Both the position numbers and the translations under genes were made by a program. A stretch of 64,000 bases of DNA from G965195345 sp965277775 (GTDB taxonomy: Bacteria; Pseudomonadota; Gammaproteobacteria; CAKMZV01). Below the pieces are notes generated by a model. That model did no database searches. It was given only the letters and a program-made list of their open reading frames with translations, and was not told the DNA's origin. Numbering within the stretch: the first letter of the stretch is position 1; every line of letters starts with the position of its first letter. The stretch is taken from assembly GCA_965277775.1 (NCBI GenBank), contig OZ255843.1, positions 1,116,001 to 1,180,000 of the forward strand, read 5' to 3'. Below, piece after piece: positions 18,499-25,912 of the stretch.

Positions 18499-19074
18499 AT
18501 GATTAAAACAAAAGCCATTTTGGCATTAGTTCTATGCCTGGCGACCTCTTACAGCTATGCGAACAACAACAATCACACTGGGCCCTTTGTTAGCATCTCT
18601 CCCTATGTTTTCCCTTCACTTACACGTAATATTAGTGGTAATAACACGAGCAACTCTCAAAATGGGCGACTAGACTCAGTCCCTGTTACTTTCAAAGCAG
18701 GATATCAGTTTGAAAATATTCGTCTATTTGGATCACATATAGAAAACGTTTCTTCCGGTGTCGTCGCTGACGTCGATTTTTCGTTTATTGGTGTGGATTA
18801 TATTTCTGATGGCGGATTTATCGTTGGACTTGGGGCAGGCGTTGGGGCTTATCGCGAAAAACCTTCTGCTATTTCAATCAGTAACTCAGGCAATACAGCA
18901 ACGCATTTTAACATTGGATTTGCTGAGTTAAACAAAGGACTCCAGTGGAGCATTATGTACTCAGGCAGTAGTTTTGCTTTTACTCATCAGTTTGTTTCTG
19001 GTGGAGTCACCACTCCAATTAGTGCTACCATAGGATTTAGTGGCATTACCTTTGAGATAGGTTACGGCTTTTAA
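18499..19074 (+). CDS. Small outer-membrane beta-barrel-like protein
   Basis: A 191-residue protein with a signal peptide (cleavage likely after YSYA, residue ~21). The mature part alternates polar and hydrophobic residues, with many Gly and aromatic residues (FENIRLFGSHIENV, GFIVGLGAGVGAYREK, QWSIMYSGSSFAF), and it ends in Phe (FEIGYGF), the classical C-terminal outer-membrane signature. Eight strands would fit the length. ATG 18499 has AAGGAG 7 nt upstream. I do not recognise the family; the function is unknown. Single gene, with convergent permease genes downstream. Confidence 0.7.
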   Translation: MIKTKAILALVLCLATSYSYANNNNHTGPFVSISPYVFPSLTRNISGNNTSNSQNGRLDSVPVTFKAGYQFENIRLFGSHIENVSSGVVADVDFSFIGVDYISDGGFIVGLGAGVGAYREKPSAISISNSGNTATHFNIGFAELNKGLQWSIMYSGSSFAFTHQFVSGGVTTPISATIGFSGITFEIGYGF

Positions 19075-19137
19075 TACCTGATTCAGAATCTTGGAAGAAC
19101 TTCAATCACAGGTTGTCTAAGCATTTGGATCGTCTGT

Positions 19138-19833
19138 TTATGATCTTAAGTGTTGATGGGCGTTATAGGACTTCTCAATTTGCTTAAAGATGGCAAATAT
19201 AACCACGCTCATAGCCAAATAAATCACCCCTGCCGCCACTAATATATCTATGGTGGCTAAATTTCGCGCAATGATGGTTCGTGCCATGCCCATTAAATCC
19301 AGTAAGGTTATGGTGCTCGCCAAGGCGGTTCCTTTGAGCAGTAAGATCACCTCATTACTGTAGGCTGGCAACATGATGCCAAAAGCGCGCGGAAACAATA
19401 TATTTTTATACATGGCAAACTTAGAAAAGCCTAAGGCAACACAGGCTTCCACCTCGCCCTTTGGAATACTACCTAAGGCCCCTCGTAGAATTTCAGCAAT
19501 ATAAGCCGAAGTATTCAAACTGAAGGCAATAATGGCGCACCAATACGCTTCTCTAAGAATGGGCCATAAAAAACTATCGCGCACCACTTCAAACTGAGAA
19601 GCACCGTAGTAAATCAAAAAAATTTGAACCAGCAAAGGCGTGCCGCGAAAGAAGAATATGTAGGCGTAGGGCAAGGCCATAATATACTTGTTTTTTGAAC
19701 GCCGCAATAGCCCGATAGGAATGGCCAAAACGATACCAATCAGCGAACTAACGACCAGCAATTCTAAGGTAGTTAAGGACGCTTCCAGCAACGCTGGAAA
19801 GTTATCGATCATGTTTTGAAATTTAAGTTCCAT
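19138..19833 (-). CDS. Basic amino-acid ABC transporter permease (HisM/ArtM type)
   Basis: A 231-residue inner-membrane permease with about five helices and the EAA loop EACVALGFSKFAMYKNILFP (residues ~143-162), where the ATPase docks. The family is the polar amino acid (HAAT) permeases HisM/ArtM. It overlaps the preceding permease by one base, so the two are translationally linked and form a heterodimer. Together with 19833-20525, the binding protein at 20597 and the ATPase at 21521 it makes a complete importer. Likely substrates, from the family, are arginine, lysine, ornithine or histidine. Confidence 0.92.
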   Translation of the reverse strand: MELKFQNMIDNFPALLEASLTTLELLVVSSLIGIVLAIPIGLLRRSKNKYIMALPYAYIFFFRGTPLLVQIFLIYYGASQFEVVRDSFLWPILREAYWCAIIAFSLNTSAYIAEILRGALGSIPKGEVEACVALGFSKFAMYKNILFPRAFGIMLPAYSNEVILLLKGTALASTITLLDLMGMARTIIARNLATIDILVAAGVIYLAMSVVIFAIFKQIEKSYNAHQHLRS

Positions 19834-20525
19834 CAGCTGACCGCCATGCCTCTATTGGCTCTTTTTTCTAAATAGTGGAGCGCCACCATCGAAATGATTG
19901 TTAAACTTAAATAGATCAAGGCCGCAAACATATAAAAGGTGAAGGGTTCTTTGGTAAATCCCACCGCCAATTTTGATTTTTGCATCAGTTCGTTCAAACC
20001 AATAACCGAAACCAGGGCCGTATCTTTTAATAAAACCAAAAACAAATTGCCCAGTCCTGGAATCGCCAATCGCCAAATCTGCGGAATGATAATGCGCTGA
20101 TAACACTGGAGTTTGGACATGCCCAAAGCCATTGACACCTCCGTTTGACCTTTGGCGATGGCAAGCAATGCCCCTCGAAAAACTTCGCTGGCATAAGCCC
20201 CAAAAATCAAGCCTAATGCAAACATACCCGTGAACAACGGATTCAAATCAATGGGTTCATCAAAGCCCAATACGTCGTTGGCAATAATACCAATGACAAT
20301 TTCTGCACTATAGTAAATCAGCAATATGGTCAATAATTCGGGTAGTCCCCTGAATATGCTGGTATATGCGGTGCTGATTGATTGAAGAATTTTTGAATGC
20401 GAGGATTTCGCCAATGCGCTCAATATCCCCATCGTCAAGCCCCAGACCATAGCACCGGCAGCCACTTGTAAGGTCACAAGGGTGCCCAGCATTAACTGGT
20501 AGCCGAATCCGTGTAACTCAATCAC
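19833..20525 (-). CDS. Basic amino-acid ABC transporter permease (HisQ/ArtQ type)
   Basis: A 230-residue inner-membrane permease with the EAA loop EVSMALGMSKLQCYQRIIIP near residues 136-155 and the HAAT-family helix plan. It pairs with the next gene, overlapping it by one base. It lies 72 nt behind the binding-protein gene with a strong hairpin (20550-20580) in the gap, so its expression is probably lower than that of the binding protein. Role: membrane pore of the amino-acid importer. Confidence 0.92.
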   Translation of the reverse strand: MIELHGFGYQLMLGTLVTLQVAAGAMVWGLTMGILSALAKSSHSKILQSISTAYTSIFRGLPELLTILLIYYSAEIVIGIIANDVLGFDEPIDLNPLFTGMFALGLIFGAYASEVFRGALLAIAKGQTEVSMALGMSKLQCYQRIIIPQIWRLAIPGLGNLFLVLLKDTALVSVIGLNELMQKSKLAVGFTKEPFTFYMFAALIYLSLTIISMVALHYLEKRANRGMAVS

Positions 20526-20549
20526 TGTATACTGAAGATGGTTTTAAGT

Positions 20550-20580
20550 AAACGCCAGAAATATTTAATTTCTGGCGTTT
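20550..20580 (-). terminator. Intra-operon hairpin after the binding-protein gene
   Basis: A perfect 13-bp stem (AAACGCCAGAAAT with its complement) around a 5-nt loop lies 16 nt after the binding-protein stop and before the first permease. The minus-strand copy is not followed by a long T run, so a partial terminator or an mRNA 3'-stabilising hairpin are both possible. Either would raise binding protein over permeases. Confidence 0.75.
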
Positions 20581-20596
20581 GATTTAACGAGTGATC

Positions 20597-21346
20597 TCAA
20601 TAAATTGAGAAGGGGAAGTATTTTGCATTGATTTTTTCATAGGTGCCATTATTAACAATGGCCGTCAATGCAGCATTAATTTTCTCGCGCAGATCGTCGC
20701 CTTTACGAACGGCAATGCCGATTTTGTCGTCTTTTGCGAAAGCTTCGCCGACGAATTCAAAATCCTTACCGTCTTTGGACTTCAACCAATTATAAGTTGG
20801 CAATTCATCAGACAATGCGCCATCTAACCGACCTGAAATCAGATCCAAATAGACATTGTCTTGGGTGTCGTACAACTTAACATTGACGAAATCACCGTAA
20901 TGCTTTTCTAAATAAGCACTCGCGACCGTCGAACGCTGAGCACCAATGTTTTTGCCTTTCAATCCTGTTTTCGATAAGGTTAGATCTTTTTTCTTTTTAC
21001 CCATAAAACGTAAACCACCGCTGTAGTACGAATTGGTAAAATCAACCTGTTTTAAACGTTCTTCTGTGATTGACATGCTGGCGACGATGGCATCAAATTT
21101 TTTCAGCTTTAATGCGGGAATCAATCCGTCCCAATCTTGAATGACGATCTCACAGTCCACTTTCATCTCAGCGCAAAGTGCTTTAGCAATATCCACATCA
21201 AAACCTCTGGCTTCGCCTGAAGCATCAACGAAATTAAAAGGCGCCCAAGCCCCTTCGGTTGCAAATTTAATGGTCTTAGCAAAAGTGATACTGCTGAATG
21301 CTGTTAGCATCAAAACAGCCAATGTTGCAATAAATAATTTTTTCAT
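20597..21346 (-). CDS. Periplasmic basic amino-acid-binding protein (ArtJ/HisJ/ArgT type)
   Basis: A 249-residue protein with a signal peptide (cleavage after TFA, residue ~23). The mature chain follows the family 3 solute-binding fold: IKFATEGAWAPFNFVDASGE, RGFDVDIAKALC, DAIVASMSITEERLKQVDF, IGAQRSTVASAYLE, IGIAVRKGDDLREKIN. By family it binds arginine, lysine, ornithine or histidine. Shine-Dalgarno AAAGGAC lies about 9 nt before the ATG. It lies 174 nt after the ATPase gene and may also have its own promoter. The hairpin after its stop probably sets its excess over the membrane parts. Confidence 0.93.
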   Translation of the reverse strand: MKKLFIATLAVLMLTAFSSITFAKTIKFATEGAWAPFNFVDASGEARGFDVDIAKALCAEMKVDCEIVIQDWDGLIPALKLKKFDAIVASMSITEERLKQVDFTNSYYSGGLRFMGKKKKDLTLSKTGLKGKNIGAQRSTVASAYLEKHYGDFVNVKLYDTQDNVYLDLISGRLDGALSDELPTYNWLKSKDGKDFEFVGEAFAKDDKIGIAVRKGDDLREKINAALTAIVNNGTYEKINAKYFPFSIY

Positions 21347-21520
21347 AGTAATGTCCTTTTAATGATTGAAAATAAGCAAGATGATGCCCTCAATGTGCCT
21401 ACACAAAGGAGCTATTCATCAATGTAACGACATAGATTTTAATACAATTGGTCGGATTAAGTGATTAAAAAACGGTTGCCCATAATGAACTCTGCAACAC
21501 TTTGAGCGCTTTTTGGCCGA

Positions 21521-22312
21521 TTAGGCTTCGTATTCGCGCGACAAAAATTGCTTAAGCCTTGGCGAATCAGCTTGATTGAAAATATACTCTGGTGCACCCT
21601 CTGCCTCAACCAATCCTTGGTGTAAAAAGATCATCTTGCTCGAAACTTCTCGTGCAAAAGCCATTTCGTGAGTGACCACCAACATGGTGCGTTTTTCATC
21701 GGCCAACGACTTCATGGTCGATAATACCTCATCCACCAATTCAGGGTCTAAGGATGAGGTCGGCTCATCAAACAATAAAATTTCAGGGTCCATAGCCAAA
21801 GCTCTGGCAATTGCAACACGTTGTTGCTGCCCACCTGACAACTGGCTTGGGTAATAATCTCGGCGTTCAAACAACCCCACTTTGTGCAATAAATCGTCAC
21901 TTTTTTCTATGGCCATCTCTTTTGACTGTTTCAAAACCTTGGTGGGGGCTTCAATGAGATTCTCAATGACTGTCTTGTGTGGCCAAAGGTTAAAGCTTTG
22001 GAAAACAAAGCCGATTTTTTCGCGCATGGCTCTCAATTGTTTGATGGAAGTCGCTTGTAAATCGCCCTGCTTGTCAGCGGCCATCTGTAGTGTTTCACCA
22101 AAAACGCGGATTTCACCCTGACTGGGATTTTCCAATAAATTAATGCACCTCAACAGCGTGCTCTTGCCAGAGCCACTGGCGCCTATGATTGAAATCACAT
22201 CGCCTTCATAGGCTTTTAATGAAACTCCTTTAATAATGGATAGATCGCCAAAACTTTTATGGATGTTGACCAGCTCTAAAGCAATGGGTTTATCAATGTC
22301 TGTTGTACTCAT
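21521..22312 (-). CDS. Amino-acid ABC transporter ATP-binding protein (HisP/ArtP type)
   Basis: About 263 residues from ATG 22312; a longer frame to 22372 exists but would overlap the preceding gene and adds non-homologous residues. Motifs: Walker A GASGSGKST, Q-loop FVFQSFNLWPHKTV, signature LSGGQQQRV, Walker B ILLFDEPTSSLD, and H-loop VTHEMAFAREV. It powers the importer formed by the genes downstream. It starts 5 nt after the stop of the acetyltransferase gene at 22318-22806, so that gene heads the operon. Confidence 0.94.
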   Translation of the reverse strand: MSTTDIDKPIALELVNIHKSFGDLSIIKGVSLKAYEGDVISIIGASGSGKSTLLRCINLLENPSQGEIRVFGETLQMAADKQGDLQATSIKQLRAMREKIGFVFQSFNLWPHKTVIENLIEAPTKVLKQSKEMAIEKSDDLLHKVGLFERRDYYPSQLSGGQQQRVAIARALAMDPEILLFDEPTSSLDPELVDEVLSTMKSLADEKRTMLVVTHEMAFAREVSSKMIFLHQGLVEAEGAPEYIFNQADSPRLKQFLSREYEA

Positions 22313-22317
22313 AGTAT

Positions 22318-22806
22318 TTATTTCCTTGCAAATGATTTCAATGCGTCCCCTGTTAAGCGATAAACGGTCCATTCATCCTGTGGTTTGGCGCCTATGGATT
22401 CATAAAAATCAATGGCCAAACGATTCCAATTTAGAACGCTCCACTCCAATCGACCACAATTATTTTGAACGGCAATGGTCGCTAAGGATTTTAACAGTTT
22501 GTTGCCCGCGCCGATTTTACGATGCTCAGGTTGCACGTATAAATCCTCAAGATAAATGCCGTTCTGACCCAACCACGTTGAATAATTATAAAAATAGACC
22601 GCAAAACCAATGGCTTGACCTGCCAATTCACAAATCAAGGCCTCAACCCGAACAGGCGGGGTAAACAAAATTTGCTTGATCGACTCAACCGTATTCACAA
22701 CCGCATTCGGTTCTTTTTCATATTCTGCCAATGCTTGAACGAATTGCAAAATTAACGGCGCATCGTCAATGACAGCTGGACGAATAATGATTTTTTCAGG
22801 GTTCAT
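22318..22806 (-). CDS. GNAT-family N-acetyltransferase
   Basis: A 162-residue acetyltransferase. Conserved landmarks are IIIRPAVIDDAPLIL at the N-terminus, GIYLEDLYVQPEHRKIGAGN (acetyl-CoA pyrophosphate loop, Arg/Gln-x-x-Gly-x-Gly/Ala) and FYESIGAKPQDEW near the C-terminus. This resembles the diamine (spermidine/spermine) or thialysine acetyltransferase subgroup. As the first gene of an operon for basic amino-acid import, it might acetylate a basic amino acid or polyamine (inference from context). Confidence 0.85.
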   Translation of the reverse strand: MNPEKIIIRPAVIDDAPLILQFVQALAEYEKEPNAVVNTVESIKQILFTPPVRVEALICELAGQAIGFAVYFYNYSTWLGQNGIYLEDLYVQPEHRKIGAGNKLLKSLATIAVQNNCGRLEWSVLNWNRLAIDFYESIGAKPQDEWTVYRLTGDALKSFARK

Positions 22807-23077
22807 GAATTATCATTATAAAAGAAGCATTTACAGAAAAACGTTTTTTCTCAATCAAAGCCTTATCTTAAACTTGCTTTGGTCGGGTGGTTGGCCATTC
22901 GATTTCCAAATAGATGCAGATGCAAAAATGATAGAATGTACGTATGAAAATTAATCAAAATAATGATTATTTGCAATTTAGACAATATAGACACCTTCAT
23001 AGATAAACCCATTAATATAATGACAATTGGTGATTTGTAACAAATTTATGGACATCATCAAGTGTGAGGGGAAAACC

Positions 23078-23461
23078 ATGATAGAAATCGTTGATAACGC
23101 ACCAAAATATTATGAATTTATAAGATTGCTACGCAATGACCCACGAGTAGTGAGTGCTTTCATAGATCCCATATACATCACTGAACAACAACAGCAACAA
23201 TACATGCAGAAGAACGCCAACATTTATCTTGTGGCACTGTTCGACAAAAAACCCGCAGGATATGCTAGCTCAAATAACAATGACATTGCTATTTGTGTGC
23301 ATCCAGATTATCAACAAAAAGGCATTGGAAAAGCACTCATAAAAGCGTTGATGATTCGGTTCCCAAATTCCTACGCTAAGATAAAAATTGGAAACGAAGC
23401 AAGCAAAGAATTGTTTGAAAGTTGTGGCTTTAAGTTGAAATACTGGATCATGGAGCAATGA
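23078..23461 (+). CDS. GNAT-family N-acetyltransferase
   Basis: A 127-residue small acetyltransferase. The start at ATG 23078 is set by a good Shine-Dalgarno GAGGGG at 23066-23071; an upstream in-frame TTG at 23027 has none. The acetyl-CoA loop is QQKGIGKALIKAL, preceded by DIAICVHPDY. The C-terminal ELFESCGFKLK is the usual last strand-helix of GNATs. Substrate unknown. It is probably monocistronic: 208 nt with a promoter candidate separate it from recD. Confidence 0.82.
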   Translation: MIEIVDNAPKYYEFIRLLRNDPRVVSAFIDPIYITEQQQQQYMQKNANIYLVALFDKKPAGYASSNNNDIAICVHPDYQQKGIGKALIKALMIRFPNSYAKIKIGNEASKELFESCGFKLKYWIMEQ

Positions 23462-23553
23462 GATAATCTTTCTCTGGCTTGTGAGGACTCAGCTAACAGT
23501 CTTGGTGCGATAGGCCTTAGGTTGAAGGGGGACGTACGATAAAATCATACGGC

Positions 23554-23582
23554 TTGACACCAAATTTCTAAGCCAATCTTAT
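23554..23582 (+). promoter_or_regulatory. Sigma70-like promoter before recD-like gene
   Basis: A consensus TTGACA at 23554-23559 is followed after 17 nt by TCTTAT at 23577-23582 (4/6 match to TATAAT). The start codon of the RecD-like gene lies 87 nt downstream. Seen by eye, no expression data. Confidence 0.5.
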
Positions 23583-23669
23583 TGGCGCTAATCATATATC
23601 ATAAAGGTTTCCAATGAGACTTTACCATTCAGCTTTGATGACAAAAACTGATGACTTCATAGCAGACAA

Positions 23670-25172
23670 ATGCATTTAACGGATACTTTTTTAACCACCT
23701 TAGCCATTGATAGTGATCAAGCGACTAAAGATTTCTTGAACAATGCTTTGACTCAATGCATATGGCAAAAACAATTTGCCGTGGCCATACCCAATGCATC
23801 AATGCACAAAAATTTAGCGAGGCTGCCCTTTGTTCAAACCTCAGCTGATTGCAATCTGTCTCAATCCACGCTCTGGGTGATCGATGACAATCACCTCATT
23901 CCTATTCGTTATTGGCGTGATAAAGCCACCCTTCTAAAGCATTTGAAGCAAAAAACCCACTTCGATGACCATACAGATTTTCCCATCAGTCCACGGGTCG
24001 ATACCCAACAACAGCAAGCCATTGAACAGGCTCTCAGCCATGGATTTACTCTAATCAATGGCGAACCTGGCACGGGGAAAACGACCATAGCCACTGAAAT
24101 TGTTTTCAGCTTAATCAAAAAAAATCCACAAGCGCAAATTGCCATCTGTGCCCCCACTGCCAAAGCGACGCGGCGGTTGGAGTCTATGCTGGCACAAATT
24201 TCTGGATTGAATGACAACAATATCCAAATCAACACGGTCCACGGACTGATGAAAATCAATCCCTCCGTTTACAGCAACAAAAAACCTTTTCTGCCTTTTG
24301 ACTTACTCATCGTGGACGAAGTCTCGATGTTGTCATTAGAGTTGGCGGCTCAGCTGATGCGTGCCAGTCAATACGTCAAAAATATGGTTTGGTTGGGTGA
24401 TGCCAATCAATTGCCCAGCATCGATGTCGGACAAGTCATTGAAATCATCAATGAAGCAACCCCACACAATGTCTGTGTACTAAACGTTCAGTATCGATTT
24501 TCAAAACAAACGATCATCAATCAATTGGCGCGCAGTTGTTTGGAACGAAATATTGCGCACTTTAAATCGCTCTTGCACGAAGAGACTTGGATTGAGGACA
24601 GTCAACAGGCGTGGGAGGCGCTCACTCAGAAAGCATCTGACAACGTGCAAAAATGGGCAGAACTGGTTGATAAATCAGACTTTCAAGCGCTCATAAACTG
24701 CCACCGTGACTTTGTCATCCTAAACCCCCAACGCGTTGGCTTGACTGGCTTAGAGGCCATCAATAAAAATTTTACTGAACGATTTAGCGCTTTTGGCGTT
24801 CGCCCAATCATCGTGCGTCAAAACACCGCACATTGGTCTAATGGCGACATGGGATTTGCCGTACAACAAGCTGGCCGAACTCGTTACTATTTCAACAATG
24901 CCAATCATTGCGTTCAGTGTTACGACCATTGTCCCGTTTTAGTGGATGACGCATGGGTCCTCAGTGTTCACCAAGCACAGGGTTCTGAGTTTGAAGAAGT
25001 CTGGCTTTGGGCAACCTCTGACATGAATGAAAATTTACTAAACCACAAAATGCTTTATACGACCATCACACGGAGTAAAACCAAAGTCAAAATACTGGTA
25101 CCCTCCGACACCTTAGATCTGTTTTTTAAAGTGACACCAAACACCGAGATTGCGCAGAGCAATGCCCCTTAA
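23670..25172 (+). CDS. recD: RecD-like superfamily 1B DNA helicase
   Basis: A 500-residue helicase. Walker A GEPGTGKTT is near residues 131-139; AICAPTAKATRRL is motif Ia; LLIVDEVSML is motif II; LGDANQLPSIDVGQV is motif III; LNVQYRF is motif IV; SVHQAQGSEFEEVW and TTITRSK are motifs V and VI. This is the pattern of RecD, the fast 5'-3' motor of RecBCD, though it is about 100 residues shorter than E. coli RecD (608). recB and recC are not adjacent: upstream is a GNAT gene and downstream tpm. It could be RecBCD's alpha chain encoded apart, or a free-standing RecD2-like helicase; the short N-terminus fits RecD better. Confidence 0.82.
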   Translation: MHLTDTFLTTLAIDSDQATKDFLNNALTQCIWQKQFAVAIPNASMHKNLARLPFVQTSADCNLSQSTLWVIDDNHLIPIRYWRDKATLLKHLKQKTHFDDHTDFPISPRVDTQQQQAIEQALSHGFTLINGEPGTGKTTIATEIVFSLIKKNPQAQIAICAPTAKATRRLESMLAQISGLNDNNIQINTVHGLMKINPSVYSNKKPFLPFDLLIVDEVSMLSLELAAQLMRASQYVKNMVWLGDANQLPSIDVGQVIEIINEATPHNVCVLNVQYRFSKQTIINQLARSCLERNIAHFKSLLHEETWIEDSQQAWEALTQKASDNVQKWAELVDKSDFQALINCHRDFVILNPQRVGLTGLEAINKNFTERFSAFGVRPIIVRQNTAHWSNGDMGFAVQQAGRTRYYFNNANHCVQCYDHCPVLVDDAWVLSVHQAQGSEFEEVWLWATSDMNENLLNHKMLYTTITRSKTKVKILVPSDTLDLFFKVTPNTEIAQSNAP

Positions 25173-25181
25173 TTGATTTTT

Positions 25182-25814
25182 ATGGATAAAGAATTTTGGT
25201 TGCAGCGATGGCAAAATAAACAGCTTGGATTCCAATTGGATCATGCGCACCCGCTGCTGGTTGAACATTGGATGCCATTGATTGGCGCCACCAGCAAAAT
25301 TTCAGTCCCGCTTTGTGGCAAAGCGCCTTGCCTTCATTTTCTCCGCCAGTTAGAAACGCAGGTTCATGGTTTTGAAATCAGCCAAGTGGCCACCCAAGCG
25401 TTTTTTGCTGAGGCCAAACTGGTGCCCAAAATCCACCATAATGAACTGGGTTACACCGCAAGCTATGACAATTTCACCTTACATTGTGGGGACTACTTTG
25501 CCCAATCGGAACAAGGGTTTGATGCGTTTTATGACCGCGCTGGGTTGATTGCTTTGCCGCCTGAAATGCGCCCCAAATATGTTCAAGCATTGGCCCGATC
25601 ATTGACCGATAACGCCCACGGTTTACTCATTACATTGGAGCATAATAGTGAAAAAAACCCACCCTTCTCGATCTCAGTGGCCGATGTTTGTGCCTTATAC
25701 AAAGCTGAATTTGAGGTGGAGCACATCGAGAGCCACGCAGAAAAAAATGTGCCTGGTGGCATAGGCGAAGAACATTTGCTGCGCTTGAGAAAAAAGCCAT
25801 GCAATCGGTCATAG
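25182..25814 (+). CDS. tpm: Thiopurine S-methyltransferase
   Basis: About 210 residues from ATG 25182; a TTG 9 nt upstream abuts the recD stop. Motifs: EFWLQRWQNKQLGFQLDHAH at the start, ISVPLCGKAPCLHFL (SAM motif I variant of the TPMT family), VHGFEISQVATQAFF, and DAFYDRAGLIALPPEMRPKY. By family, it methylates thiopurines and, in bacteria, tellurite and selenite oxyanions with S-adenosylmethionine. It is translationally close to the RecD-like gene (9 nt). Confidence 0.92.
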   Translation: MDKEFWLQRWQNKQLGFQLDHAHPLLVEHWMPLIGATSKISVPLCGKAPCLHFLRQLETQVHGFEISQVATQAFFAEAKLVPKIHHNELGYTASYDNFTLHCGDYFAQSEQGFDAFYDRAGLIALPPEMRPKYVQALARSLTDNAHGLLITLEHNSEKNPPFSISVADVCALYKAEFEVEHIESHAEKNVPGGIGEEHLLRLRKKPCNRS

Positions 25815-25912
25815 CTTTGCCTTTACAATGACCCAATGGTGGTTGTAACGCTCATAACAACGACCACATTCAATGAGTCTTAACCACACAACAACTATTA
25901 AAAGGTATTAAA

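Noticed and set aside
21347..21520. ArgR box upstream of the binding-protein gene
   Set aside because: No palindrome close to the ArgR consensus; AT-rich partial matches only.
22313..22372. Longer start for the ABC ATPase
   Set aside because: It would lie within the coding end of the acetyltransferase gene and adds non-family residues; ATG 22312 is better.
22815..22820. TATAAT 8 nt before the acetyltransferase ATG, as a leaderless promoter
   Set aside because: No -35 at 16-18 nt; could be chance in AT-rich DNA.
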